Below are positions 37,017-49,196 of a stretch of DNA of 53,766 nucleotides, one piece after another. How positions within the stretch are numbered: the stretch's first letter is position 1; every line of letters starts with the position of its first letter. The DNA comes from an uncultured Clostridia bacterium (GTDB taxonomy: Bacteria > Bacillota > Clostridia > TANB77 > CAG-508), in NCBI GenBank assembly GCA_947624525.1, contig CANQKT010000048.1:1-53766 (forward strand). Reading direction: 5' to 3'. The position numbers and the translations under genes are program-made. The notes beneath the pieces are model-generated. The model was not told where the DNA came from and searched no databases. It worked only from the letters and a program-made list of their open reading frames with translations.

Positions 37017-37931
37017 CTAATCAGTTGTTACTGATGTACTTCCTCCAAACATGCTACTATATGCCTCATTAACCTTCTCCATATTTTCTTCATAATTTAC
37101 ATATTCTGGCAAACCATAATCTACACCAAAAGTGTCAACTGTTATATTAATAATTTTAATAGTATTAACATCATCGTCTTCTTCGTTTGAATCTTCATTT
37201 GATGTATTCTCATCTGAAGTGCTATCATCAGATGTATCTTCTGATTCCTCATTTGAATTTTCTTCAGTACTTGCCTCTTCATTTGCTGTAGTTTCTTCGT
37301 CAGATGTAGTCTCTGTATCTGAAATATCAACTGAATCATTATCTTCATCATTGCTTTCTTCAACTCTTGTTGCAGCTATAGCTTCTAATACATCCATACC
37401 TTCAATAACATGTCCAAATGCAGCATAATATCCATCATAGCTATCTATATCCTCTGTTAATATACAAAAATTGCAATTTGCTGAATTATAACCTTCTTCT
37501 GCATATCCAAAATAGCTATAATCATCTCTTTCCATTGTTATTACACCTTTTTTATGTCTTATAAGATTTTCAAAATCATTTGCAATAAAATCACCTTTTA
37601 TTCCATATACATAATCTTCTGTTGGATTTTCCATTATATTAGATAATTTAGCCTTTTGCATTGACTCATTACCTAGTATTCTATTTGATTCTATAGTCAT
37701 CTTAAAATCTTTGTAAAATCCGCTATTAGCAAGTTTTATAAAGTTCGCAACTGCATTTGGTGCTACTTGTGGATCTAACTCTAATTTTATTGGATTTTCA
37801 TAACCTTCTATTTGTATTGTTGCTATAGGATTTTGAACTTTGTACGTTTTTCCTTTTACTAAAAATACACTGACTAACACTATTGCTATTGCAACTAAAA
37901 TAATTCCAATTCTTAAACATATTTTCTTCAT
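37017..37931 (-). CDS. Membrane-anchored cyclophilin-type peptidyl-prolyl isomerase with acidic insert
   Basis: The 304 residues have an N-terminal transmembrane anchor (about 5-27, no lipobox) and then a cyclophilin fold: PIKLELDPQVAPNAVANFIKLANSGFYKD, FEN-type strands, and AFGHVIEGMDVLEAIAATRV. Between this strand and the last strand (IKIINITVDTFG) sits about 65 residues of almost pure Asp/Glu/Ser/Thr/Asn. The usual Arg and Phe of the active site (FxRxxxxF) are not evident, since FKMTIESNRILG stands there, so isomerase activity is doubtful. Downstream of disA on the same strand. Confidence 0.8.
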   Translation of the reverse strand: MKKICLRIGIILVAIAIVLVSVFLVKGKTYKVQNPIATIQIEGYENPIKLELDPQVAPNAVANFIKLANSGFYKDFKMTIESNRILGNESMQKAKLSNIMENPTEDYVYGIKGDFIANDFENLIRHKKGVITMERDDYSYFGYAEEGYNSANCNFCILTEDIDSYDGYYAAFGHVIEGMDVLEAIAATRVEESNDEDNDSVDISDTETTSDEETTANEEASTEENSNEESEDTSDDSTSDENTSNEDSNEEDDDVNTIKIINITVDTFGVDYGLPEYVNYEENMEKVNEAYSSMFGGSTSVTTD

Positions 37932-38106
37932 TCGAATTCCTCCATTTTTCTTAAAATTACCATAAGCCTATTATAAACTTATTATTATAAAAATTACAAT
38001 ACTTTTCTAAAATTTTCTTATTTTATTGTATTTAACACTTTTCAAACATGAATCACTGGTATAGTACAATGATTATATAACATAGTAAAATATATTACAG
38101 AAATTC

Positions 38107-39186
38107 TTATAACATTAAATTATCAAAAATAAATTGTTCTTGCATTCTTTTCAAAGATTGCTTGATTGTGCGAGCCCTAATTTCTCCAATTCCATCAACC
38201 TCATCTAGTGTTGGAATATCTGCATCTAAAATATGTTGAAAAGATTTAAATGCTTTAACTAAATTCTCAACAATATTGCTAGGTACTCTTGGTATTTTAT
38301 TTAAAACTCTATATCCTTTTGTAAATACTCCAACTTCATCATAATTATCAAAGGCTTCATAGCCTAGCAATCTAGCTATTAACTGAGTCTTTGTTAATTC
38401 ATCATGAGTAGTATTTTTTATTTCTTCTAAAATTTGTTCTGGTTTTTTATTTTTATTTGGAACCATATAATCTTTAATTATTAATAATTCCTCTAATTCT
38501 AAATCTCCAATCAATTCGTCTAATTGCAGTTGAAGTAATCTGCCTTCTTCTCCTAATTCATATATTGCCTTTCTTACTTCATCTGCTACCTTCATTACCA
38601 TTTCAGCTCTTTGTATTGCAATTATTACATTTTCCAATGTTACAATATCATTAAATTCATATTCATTTAATAAATTCAATTTGCTGTCGAAAACTTTCTT
38701 ATATTTTTCCACTGTTTGTAAAGCTTGATTTGCCTTGGTTATTACTTTTGATGTATCCTCTAAAACATATCTAAAATTTCCTTTAAAAAGTGTTATAATA
38801 TTTCTTCTTTGTGAGACACTTATTACTAATTCTCCTGTCTGTTTTGCGGTTCTTTCAGCAGTTCTATGACGAGTTCCAGTTTCTGTTGTTGGAATCTCTG
38901 AAGATGGTATTAGCTGTGTATTGGCTAATAATATTTTCTTTAAATCTGCACTTAAAACTATGGCACCATCCATTTTAGCAAGTTCATACAATTTTGCTGA
39001 TGTATAATCAACATTTATATTAAAACCTCCATCAACTATATCTAAAACCTCTTTTGTATCACCTATAACTATTAAAGCTCCAGTTTTAGCTTTTAATATA
39101 TTTTCTAGCCCTTCTCGAATTGGTGTACCCGGTGCTATTAACTTTACTATTTCTACCATCATGTTGTCATCTTTTGCTAATGCCAA
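38107..39186 (-). CDS. disA: DNA integrity scanning protein DisA (c-di-AMP synthase)
   Basis: TTG start at 39186, supported by GGAGGGG. 359 residues: N-terminal diadenylate cyclase domain with DGA (73-75) and RHR (106-108), a helical spine, and a C-terminal RuvA-like helix-hairpin-helix DNA-binding domain (IPRVPSNIVENLVKAF, VDGIGEIRARTIKQSL). Makes c-di-AMP while scanning DNA and is inhibited by branched DNA. Downstream of radA as in Bacillus. Confidence 0.95.
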   Translation of the reverse strand: MALAKDDNMMVEIVKLIAPGTPIREGLENILKAKTGALIVIGDTKEVLDIVDGGFNINVDYTSAKLYELAKMDGAIVLSADLKKILLANTQLIPSSEIPTTETGTRHRTAERTAKQTGELVISVSQRRNIITLFKGNFRYVLEDTSKVITKANQALQTVEKYKKVFDSKLNLLNEYEFNDIVTLENVIIAIQRAEMVMKVADEVRKAIYELGEEGRLLQLQLDELIGDLELEELLIIKDYMVPNKNKKPEQILEEIKNTTHDELTKTQLIARLLGYEAFDNYDEVGVFTKGYRVLNKIPRVPSNIVENLVKAFKSFQHILDADIPTLDEVDGIGEIRARTIKQSLKRMQEQFIFDNLML

Positions 39187-39233
39187 ATTTACCCCCTCCT
39201 AGTATAATAATGTAAAAACTTATTTTATATACA

Positions 39234-40604
39234 CTATTTCAATCCAATGCTTTTCATTGCTTCACTAATGTTTTTCACGCCTATTATATCTAATTTATAA
39301 TTTTCTTTCAATAGTTTTTTGTTACTTTCTGGAATTATACATGTTTTAAAGCCTAATTTCTCTGCTTCTTTTAGTCTCTTATCAATTAAATTTATCGTTC
39401 TAATTTCACCTGTTAGACCTACTTCCCCCATGACTACCACGTCTTTTGCAATACTTAAATTTTTAAAACTAGATGCTACTGCAGCCACAATACCCAAATC
39501 TACTGCTGGCTCTGTAATTTTCATTCCACTTACTACATTTACGTATGCATCCTGATTTCCTAAATTAAATCCCGCCTTCTTCTCCAATACTGCCATCAGA
39601 AGTGTTAATCTATTATAATCTATTCCACTAGCATTCCTCCTTGGCATTCCAAAAATACTTGGTGTAGTTAATGCTTGAATTTCAATTAATAATGGCCTTG
39701 TTCCTTCCATACTTGCAACTATTACGGAACCTGCGGGATTATCTTCTCTATCTGAAATTAGCACTGCAGATGGATTTGATATTTCAACCATTCCCTCATT
39801 TTGCATTTCAAACATTCCAACTTCATTTGTTGAGCCAAATCTATTTTTTACACCTCTTAAAATTCTATATGAAAAATATCTTTCACCTTCTAAATATAAA
39901 ACAGTATCCACCATATGTTCAAGTACTCTTGGTCCTGCTATATTACCTTCTTTTGTAACATGTCCTATGATTATAGTTGTTATACCATTTGTTTTACATA
40001 ATTTCATAATTCTTGCTGTGATTTCTCTTACTTGACTAACAGTTCCCGGAGCTGATGTTATTTCATCTGAGTACATTGTTTGAATTGAATCTATAATAAC
40101 AAGTTTTGGATTCATGTCTAAAATTGCTGTTTGAATTATGTCCATATCTGTTTCGCCTAGAAACATTAAGTTTGGATTTTTAATACCTAGTCTATCTGCT
40201 CTTAGTTTTATTTGTTCTGCTGATTCTTCCCCAGATACATATAATACTTTGCCTTCTCCTTTTACTTTGTCGCATATTTGTAGAATTAATGTAGATTTTC
40301 CTATACCGGGCTCACCACCTAATAGAACTAAAGAACCATTTACTAGACCGCCCCCTAATACTCTGTCTAGTTCATTAAAGCCTGATGAAACTCTTGTATC
40401 TTCTTTGCCAATTACTTCGTTTAGTTGTAAAGGTCTGCTACTTTTTTTAGCTATACTGGTTGCTCCTAATTTATCATTTGATTTTGCTATTTTTTCTTCA
40501 TAAAAAGTATTCCATTCGTTACAGCTTGGGCATTTTCCCAACCATTTTGTTGATTCATAACCACATCCGCTACATACAAATATTGTTTTCGTTTTGTTTG
40601 CCAT
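39234..40604 (-). CDS. radA: DNA repair protein RadA/Sms
   Basis: Start at the ATG 40604 (MANKTKTIFVCSGCG) because AGGAGGT is 4 nt upstream. 456 residues: zinc finger C11, C14, C25, C28, Walker A GGEPGIGKST, the RadA-specific KNRFG motif, and a Lon-like C-terminal domain (PAVDLGIVAAVASSF, GEVGLTGEIR). A branch-migration helicase in recombination. Operon radA-disA-cyclophilin. Confidence 0.95.
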   Translation of the reverse strand: MANKTKTIFVCSGCGYESTKWLGKCPSCNEWNTFYEEKIAKSNDKLGATSIAKKSSRPLQLNEVIGKEDTRVSSGFNELDRVLGGGLVNGSLVLLGGEPGIGKSTLILQICDKVKGEGKVLYVSGEESAEQIKLRADRLGIKNPNLMFLGETDMDIIQTAILDMNPKLVIIDSIQTMYSDEITSAPGTVSQVREITARIMKLCKTNGITTIIIGHVTKEGNIAGPRVLEHMVDTVLYLEGERYFSYRILRGVKNRFGSTNEVGMFEMQNEGMVEISNPSAVLISDREDNPAGSVIVASMEGTRPLLIEIQALTTPSIFGMPRRNASGIDYNRLTLLMAVLEKKAGFNLGNQDAYVNVVSGMKITEPAVDLGIVAAVASSFKNLSIAKDVVVMGEVGLTGEIRTINLIDKRLKEAEKLGFKTCIIPESNKKLLKENYKLDIIGVKNISEAMKSIGLK

Positions 40605-40631
40605 CTTTACCTCCTGCATAAAATTTAGAGG

Positions 40632-40660
40632 AGGACAAACTGAAATTTCAGCCGTCCCCC
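40632..40660. repeat. Short palindrome upstream of radA
   Basis: CTGAAATTTCAG is a perfect 12-bp palindrome with partially pairing GGAC/GTCC flanks. It lies in the spacer between the glucan synthase stop and radA and could be an operator or part of a terminator; no data decide. Confidence 0.4.
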
Positions 40661-40828
40661 TTCTTTTTTCAATCTACATTCCACATATTGTAGTGGACTT
40701 TGATTTTTATTTTAGCATTTTTTTTATAGTGTTTCAAGTATTTTTTCATTAATTTTTATTATGGTTTGTTAGTATTTAACACTTTTCCTATAAGCAATTA
40801 CTGTAGAGTAGAAAACAGTAATAATTGC

Positions 40829-43800
40829 TCACATCTCTACTTCAATTTCATTAACACTACCATCACTTTGCAATTTCACTTTTCCATCTTCTACAACACT
40901 TCCATTTAAACTAACCTTTTTTACCCCAGTATTTTTTCCACTTTTATTAATAACTTTTATATTATATATGCTCTCACCATATTTATATCTAATACTATAT
41001 TCATTCCAACTACTTGAAATAGATGGTTTAAAATACATATAACCATTTAAAATATTTAATCCTAAGATATATTTAATTCCAGCTATATACATCCAACTAC
41101 TTGAGCCTGTATACCATGTCCAGCCTCCTCTTCCAGCTAAATTTCCCTGTCCATAAATATCTGCTGGAATAATATATGGTTCGACTTTGTATTTCATGAC
41201 TGCATCTTTTGTTTTACTATGCTCAATTGGGTTTATCATTCTAAAAAATTCTACTGCTTTATCTCCAAAACCTAATATTGCTTCGGCAATTATAACCCAA
41301 ATTGCAGCATGTGTATACTGACCACCATTTTCTCTTGTTCCTGGCAAATATGATTTTATATATCCGGGTTCTAATGTTCCATTTTCAAAAGGAGGATCTA
41401 ATAATTTTATAAGTCCATTTTCTGCATCTACTAAGTGATTTTCTAGGCTCTCCATTGATATATATTTTTTATCATTGTCACCCATGTTTGAAATTACAGA
41501 CCAACTTTGTGCTATACTATCAATTTTACATTCATCATTTTGCAAACTACCTAAAGCTCTTCCATCATCCATAAATGCTCTTTTAAACCATCTTCCATCC
41601 CATGCATTTGCATTTACTGCTTTTCTTAACTGCTCTATTATTTGTTTATATTGTTCAGATTTTTTTGTTCCTACATTTTTATCTAAATCATTTATATTAT
41701 CTCTTGCCTCAACATACTCACATATTTTCACAAACTTATCTAAAACACTACACAAGAAAAACGCAAGCCATACACTTTCACCTTTTCCTTTGTTTCCAAC
41801 TGTACTAAATCCATCATTCCAATCACCAGAACCAATTTTAGGCAAGCCATGTTCCCCAAAATTGAGTGATTTTTCAATTGCCCTTATACAATGTTCATAT
41901 ATACTGCCTTTTACTTCAGAAGGCAAATATAAATCATACCTTTCATCAACTGTTTCTTCTAAAACTGCACCATTTAAATAATTTGTTTCTATATCAAGAA
42001 TACTGTAATCATTAGTAAATTCAATATAATCAGCTACAACATATGGTAGCCATAATAAATCATCAGAAAATCTAGTTCTAATTCCTCTATTAGTTTCTTC
42101 ATGCCACCAATGCTCTACATCACCTTCTATAAATTGATGTTTACTATGCTTTATTATTTGATTTTTGGTAATTTCTGGATTAACATATTTAGCACTTATA
42201 CTATCTTGAAGTTGATCCCTAAAGCCAAAAGCTCCTCCTGATTGGTAAAACCCAGTTCTTCCCCACATTCTACTTGCCAAAGTTTGATACATAGACCAAC
42301 CATTTAAAATAATATTCATAGATTCCACTGGTACATTAACTTGAATTGTAGTTAGCAATTCATCCCAATATCTTCTAATCAATTCATTTTCCTGAATACA
42401 ATTATTCAAATTACTGTATTTATACGCCAAATCTTGACATCCAATTATGGTATCACTTGTTCCCAAAACTATTGATATTTCTTTGTTTTCGAGTGATTCT
42501 AATTCAATTTCCAATTCAATTGCTATAATATTACTAACTTTATCTATAAATTTATTGCTAAAATTATCAAGTCTAAGACCATCTGGATCTCGTAAACCAC
42601 CATTTCCAATGAATTCCCTTTTTAGGCCTGTATATGATTTTATTTTCTCACTACTTGAAACAAATATAATATTTTTATAATCTGAACTAGTAACATTTTC
42701 AGCTAAAATTGTGTTTGAATTTCTATCATATCTAAAACTTAAAAACTCACTTGTTTTAATTTCATCTTCCCCAATTACTGGTTTTATATAATATACTAAT
42801 TTTAATTTTCTTCTTCGCGGTGTTTCATTTTTTAGCCTAATTATTTGAACCTTTGCACTATCTTCCTTAGGTACAAATATTTCAATTTCTTGCTTTATTC
42901 CGTAAACTTGTATGCATATATTTAGCATATCCAAATCCATAAACTGCATAATAATCATTATTATCAGGCATTGGATTTAAGCCTAACGACCATGATTTTT
43001 TAGTTTCATCATCTTTTAAATATATAACTTCAGAAGGTACATCTAAAATAGGATTATTTGACCATGCTGTTATTCTATTTAATCTACTATTATTATACCA
43101 TGAATATCCTCCCATTCCATCTGTTACCAAAGTTCCAAAATTTTGATTTGCCATAATATGACTCCATGGCATTGGAACATTTTCCTCTTTATTTACTTTT
43201 ATTAAATATTCTTTTCCATCTGGTGAAAATCCGCCATATTCATTATAATATTTTAAATCATTATTTAATAATTGATTATCACTTTTAACCTCTTCAATTA
43301 ATTCTATTTTTTCAACTCCATCATTTACATTTATTTTTGGAGCATCTTCTTCTAAATCATTTAATTGTAAACTTAAACTTCCATTTTGTGCATCTATTAT
43401 TAATTTTGAATATACTGAAATTAACTTTTTATCCTCATTTTTAATATTACTTAGAACATATATTCCACCCTTTACATTTAACATATATGCCATATTTCTA
43501 TTTAGAATTGCATCATGAATAGCATCTTTAACATAACTATCATATTTTTCTTTTTCTTCATTTAATATGACTAAATCTATATTAAGATTTTTTGTTTTAA
43601 AGTATTCATATGCCTTAATTAATTCAGATATCACATCAATATCATTTATATTTTTTATTTTAGCAAATATAATTGGTAAATCTCCAGAAATTCCAAACTT
43701 CCATAACTCTGAAATTGGATATAACTTTTCTGCATCTATTTTCACATGTGAATTCAAATTATTACCTAATATATAAGTTAGTAATCGTTGATAATTAGAA

Positions 43801-46800
43801 AGATCCTTGCTATTTAATTCTAAATATCTATTCTCTGCTTCAACTCTAGCTCTTGATAACTCAAAGGTTCTTTTATTATTGTCTATATTCATATATTTTT
43901 GAATTGTTTTTAATACATAATCTCTATCCTCAGATACACAAATTATAAAATCTAATTTAATATTTTCTTTTGCCTTTATATTTATAGTCTTTCTCATTGC
44001 TATTATTGAGTCTGTGGTTAATTCTACTTTTTTACTAAATGGCTTAGAATTTTCAACTAATTTTGGAATACCAAAATTATTCCTTCCTACAAACCTTTCT
44101 TTATTTATCTCAAATTCCACATCTCCGATTGTTTTAGCTTCTGAATAAAAATTAACTGCCATATATATTTCTTGTTGACCCTCTGAACGTTTTTTTCTCT
44201 TGACTAAAATTGTATTACTATCTGCAATATACTCGTAACTTAAAAACAAATTGTTGAATGCTGGATGTGCATAATCTTGTTCTTTATTGGATAACACTGG
44301 TTCTAAAAATGAAGTAATTTCTAATGTTTCATCTGTGTTTCCTAAATTCTTGACTTCAAGTCTTCTTATTTCAACAGAATCGCTTGAACTTACTGTAACT
44401 TTCGTACTTGTTTCAATATTTCCATCTAATCTGACAATTTTAGTTTTGTCTGGTGAAAAGCTAACACTATATTTATCTGGCTTTTCTGTTATTTGATTAT
44501 AACCATTTGCCCATATTTTCTTATTTTTGATATTCTTTATATAAAAATAAATTCCCTGATTTACATCTGATGTTGGCTTATATCTATTTATCAAAATATC
44601 TTTATATTTACTATAACCATTACCTTTATCATCTAAAATAATTGTATAATCTTTATTAGAAATTAAATTGTACTTTTCAATATCATTATTAATTTTTGTA
44701 AATGTTTTTTCAACATAAAAATCGTAATCACTATATTTAATTTTTTCAACTTTTTCCTTCTTCTCTTTTGTAATAATAACATTTTCAGGCATTCTTTCTT
44801 CTAAAAGTATGTTTATTGCTTGTATTTCCGGATTTTTCATAAATCTTTTTTGAAGAATATTATTATTAAATAAGTTGTTTATTGATAATAATATTAAACC
44901 TTGATGATGTGCCATATATGTTTTTACATTTTCATATTTCTTATTTTTACTTACTCTATTTGGAGTATAATCTATTGCTTCATAAAATCCATATTTACTA
45001 TACATTCCCTGTTTTTCAAGTCTTTTTAAATTTTCTAATACTCCTTTTGGATCTTCGTTTATTGCAAGTATTGAGCCATATGATGATATAACCATTTCAT
45101 CTGCTAATCCTCTTTTTAAGCCTAGCCACGGTATTCCAAATGCTTTATATTGATAATTATTATTTAAATCTTTTAAATTAAATGCTGATTCAGAAATTCC
45201 CCATGGAATGCCTAGCTTTTTAGCATATTCTTTTTGACTCATTATCATAAATTTACAAGATTCATCTAATAAACTTCCCGGATATTTTGGAATATTTATG
45301 TTTGGCATTAGATATTCAAAGGCAGTTCCCGACCATGATATTAAGCCTTTATATTTGTTTAAAACAGTTAATGTTCTACTTAAGTTATACCAGTTTTTTA
45401 CATCTATATCTTTCTTAGCAATTGCAACGAGACTTGCTTGCCTTGCCTCTGAAGCTAATAAATCATAATATGAATCTACTAATTTATTTTCTTCTACATC
45501 AAATCCTACTGAAAATAGGTTGTTTTTGTAATCAAATAACTTTGAAAAATCTGTGTTTTTTATTAACTCTGATATTTGCAATTTCATGTTTTTGACTTTT
45601 TCTAATATATCACTTGCTAAATCTTCTGGTGGATTATTCTCTATACCCTCTAAATACTGAAAAACAACATAAAAATATCCTACAAGATTCCCACTATCAA
45701 CTGATGAAACAAATCTAGGTGTTAATGGTTGTAAATCCTCTAAATTGTACCAGTTATATAAATGCCCATTCCATTTTTGCAAACTGCTAACTACATTAAC
45801 CATTTTTTCTAATAAGTTAATTGTATCAGTTACATTCTCAAAACCTAAATCATAGCTAGAAATTACTGCAAGCATTCCTAAGCCTATATTAGTTGAAGAT
45901 GTCCTTAACACTATTCTTGGGTTTCTATCATCTTGATAATTATCTGGTGGTAGATAATTTGTATTTTCATTTATATAATCCTTGAAAAATTGCCATGTTC
46001 TTTTAGCAATTTCTAATGTATGCTCTTTTTCATTTTTACTTAACAAATCTATTTTATTTATATTTTTAATTGGTCTGCTTATTAAATACATAATACTTGG
46101 TGCTATAATCCATAAAATTGATATTGCTAAAATTATTATTCCTATTACATTTTCAAAGTTTGCCAATAATACAATAGCCAATCCCAAAAGTCCAACTATT
46201 ATATTTGGAATCATGCTGAAAAAATAGTTTTTCAAATTATTTTTTGAACTTTTTTCCGCTTCTTCAGCAGTAACCCATTCCAATAAATTTTTTTTACTAA
46301 TTAACATTCTATATAAACTTGTAATCTCTGCATTGTATGACATATATGCCTTATCTGGCAATGTTATTATAGCTAGAAAAGTTTTTACCAAACTGTTTTT
46401 TATTGTAGTTTGATTTTTCTCAAAAGTTCGTTGTTTTGTTTCTCCCTCTTTTTTGAAAACAATTTTATTGATAATCTCTAGGCAATATGATATTGTCAAA
46501 CTGAAAAATAAGAATAAAATTATTGGCCATATTGATATATCATAAAGTGCTTTTGCTAATACCATTATGAATAGTGATATTAATACACTAGTCTCCAATT
46601 TGCTTCTTAAAATATTATCTATAATTTTGTATTTAGATAATATATTTAATTTCTTATTTTTTACCCATTTTAATATTTGATAATCTCCTCTAATCCACCT
46701 ATGAAGCCTTTTCTTGAAAGCCAAATAATTGGTAGGATATCCATCCATCAGCATTACATCAGAAACCATACCACATCTTAAATATGAACCTTCAAGTAAA

Positions 46801-49058
46801 TCATGACTTAGAACTGTATTTTCAGGTATCTCGTTTTTCAAGACTTCTGAAAATGCTTGTAAATCATATATTCCTTTTCCAGTAAAAATTCCTTCATCAA
46901 AGTTATCTTGATATACATCAAAAATTGCATTTACATATGAATCTGTTCCACCTAAACCAGAAAAAATCTTGGTAAATAAACTTCTTCTTACTTCTAATAA
47001 TCCAACACCAACTCTTGGTTGCATTAATGCATGTCCATCTATAATTATATTTTGTTTTTTATCTATTATAGGTTTATTTAATATATGAGCCATTGCACCT
47101 ATAAGCTCTAGTCCTGAATTTAGCACTAAATCTGTATCACTATCTAATGTAATTACATATTTTATTTTTGGTATATTATTTTGTGGATTACTAATAGAAT
47201 TTCCTTTACTATCACTATAAACTTTATTATCTTCAAAACTATTATACAAAAATGGACTTTTTATATTTCCCAATAAATACTCATTAAATTGATTTATTGC
47301 TCCTCTTTTTCTTTCCCAACCTAGATAACATGATTCTCCTTCATTCCAAACTCTTTTTCTGTAAATGAAATTGAATTTATTGTATTTAATATCAGGATAT
47401 TTTTCGTTTAACCTTTTTATCTCTTCAACTCCAGCTTCTATAATTTCATCATCAAAACTTTCTCTTTCATTATTACTACTTGAGCAATCTCCCAATAATG
47501 TAAAATATAAATTTTCACTTTTGTTTGCAATATAAAAGACTTCTAATTTTGAAAATAATTCATGAACTTTTTCCTTTGTTTTTACTATAGTTGGAATAAT
47601 TACCATAGTTGAGCTTTCTTCTGGTATACCAGATTTAAAATCTAATTTAGGTATCATTTTCGGCTTGATTAATTTACTTAAAATATATTGGATTAATTGT
47701 ACAGCTATTGTTTGACTTGGTATTAATGTAGTAACAAAAATTAATGCAGAAATAATTATATTAACACCTCTATTATACACATATATTCCACATAAAAGGC
47801 TTATTAATATGGCTAAAATAGTTACTCCATAAATATATATTTGCATTTTTGTCTTTGGATTTGTAGATTTTACTTTTTTATTTAGTAATTCTGATAATAG
47901 AGTACTCTTTCCTTTTGAAATTAAGTAATACCCAATATGAGACTCTTTTCTTTCAAGTGTATTTTTTTCACTACTCGATTTTTCTTCTAATTCAGAATCT
48001 AGTTTTTTTGCATTATTTTCCGCTAGTTCCAAACACTTTTTGGCAATATACATTTCTGAAATCTTAGTCTTTTTAGCAATTTTCTCTATTTCTCTTCTAT
48101 AATAAGCCCTAGTTTTATAATCCATCTTACTATACACACCTGCTGGATCTTTTTTTAAGACCTCTTCAACTCCATTTATCTGCTCAAAAATCTCTAAAAA
48201 ATTAACCCTAATTATTGTATTAATACTGGTAATAGAATTCCCCATTGAAACCTTTTTTACAGCAATATCAAAATGCTCTTTTTGAATAACTTCAGCAATA
48301 CTTAGTCCCATTTTATCAACTTGTTCTTCCAAAATATTTAAAAAAGCATATGTTTGTTTACCATATTGCTTTAATCTATAAGACATATATTCAATAAAAG
48401 GATATTTCATTTCTCCATATCCATATGTTTTACTTGAGGATATATTTTTAAATTTCAAATTTTCCTTGTTTTCAACTAATCTTTCTATAATATTTTCTAC
48501 CTTATATTTTTGCATTTGAGATGAATATATTTTTTCGCAAATCCCACGAATGTTTTCTATTAATGAAATTTGCAAGAATATACCTATATTCCAAATCTCC
48601 TCCATACTCAAGTTTTTCTTTGTTTGATATGCTTGTAATAAACTACTTAAATTATTTCTATCTATTGTACCATCTGTGTATGCAACAATTTCTGCAGCTA
48701 AAACATACACCCTTGCAAAACCTTTATAAGTTCCATTTTCTAAGCCTATAAAACTAGTATATTTTTTTAATGGCATATCTTTAATAATGGTTTTCACAGT
48801 TTTTTCTACTATATAGTAATTATCTAAAATCCACTCTCCTGCTGGATGTATAGGAATTCCTAATTTCAAGTGTTCTGTTAATGTATTATATACATTTGTT
48901 ATATATTCAAAATTTTCTCTTAACCTTGGTATTGGATATGTGTCTTTATCAGATTTGTTTTTTAATATATTATCTGAAGCCAATTTAGCTAAATAATTTT
49001 CTAATTGATGTTTATCAAGTAAAACGCCCTTAATATTCAATATTCTATGATTTCCCAA
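40829..49058 (-). CDS. Cyclic beta-glucan synthase (NdvB-type, GT84-GH94), interrupted by +1 frameshift at a CGG codon
   Basis: Start TTG at 49058 (AGAGGTGG before it); an upstream TTG at 49112 lacks a site. The first frame runs to TGA 42882: an N-terminal helical region, membrane helices, a GT84 core with TLDSDTD and RWIRGDYQ, more helices, a glucoamylase-like domain (PKYPGSLLDES, GIPWGISESAFN) and the first GH94 sandwich. At codon CGG 42900-42902 the second frame takes over (GIKQEIEIFVPKE) with the second sandwich and the catalytic GH94 domain (GSGDWNDGF holds the general acid). Joined, about 2,740 residues, equal to rhizobial NdvB. The zero-frame product would lack the whole phosphorylase domain. 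Confidence 0.88.
42900..42902 (-). other. Candidate +1 frameshift site 2 (TTA CGG A) in the glucan synthase gene
   Basis: The zero frame reads AGT TTA CGG AAT AAA GCA AGA AAT TGA. The plus-one frame reads AGT TTA (C) GGA ATA AAG CAA GAA ATT. The frame change gives HTSLGIKQEIEIFVPKE, in line with NdvB-family sequences. As in pcrA, the stalled codon is CGG and the first shifted codon is GGA. Confidence 0.6.
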
Positions 49059-49134
49059 ACTTGCCACCTCTTGTATTTTTAATATTTCTTTTTTTAGAAA
49101 TATTTTCTCCAAATTTGGGAATTTTTATGCATAT

Positions 49135-49163
49135 AAAAAGCGAAACAATCTAGTTTCGCTTTT
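49135..49163 (-). terminator. Terminator after the unknown coiled-coil gene
   Basis: Arms AAAAGCGAAAC/GTTTCGCTTTT with a 6-nt loop are followed on the minus strand by a T-run. It separates this gene from the glucan synthase downstream. Confidence 0.85.
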
Positions 49164-49196
49164 CTATACTTTAAATCTTTATTTTATTTTTTGTAA

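Noticed and set aside
37132..37428. Ser-rich plus-strand and Met/Gln-rich minus-strand frames
   Set aside because: Alternative-frame readings of the acidic low-complexity insert of the cyclophilin gene.
40795..40831. Hairpin at the end of the glucan synthase gene as terminator
   Set aside because: The arms AGCAATTACTGT pair only with an internal three-base insertion and there is no U-run; too weak to list as a feature.
42882..42958. Two separate adjacent genes instead of one frameshifted synthase
   Set aside because: The downstream frame has no ribosome site, its apparent N-terminus (MIIMQFMDLDM...) is translation of the upstream coding sequence in another frame, and NdvB homologues are single chains of this combined length.
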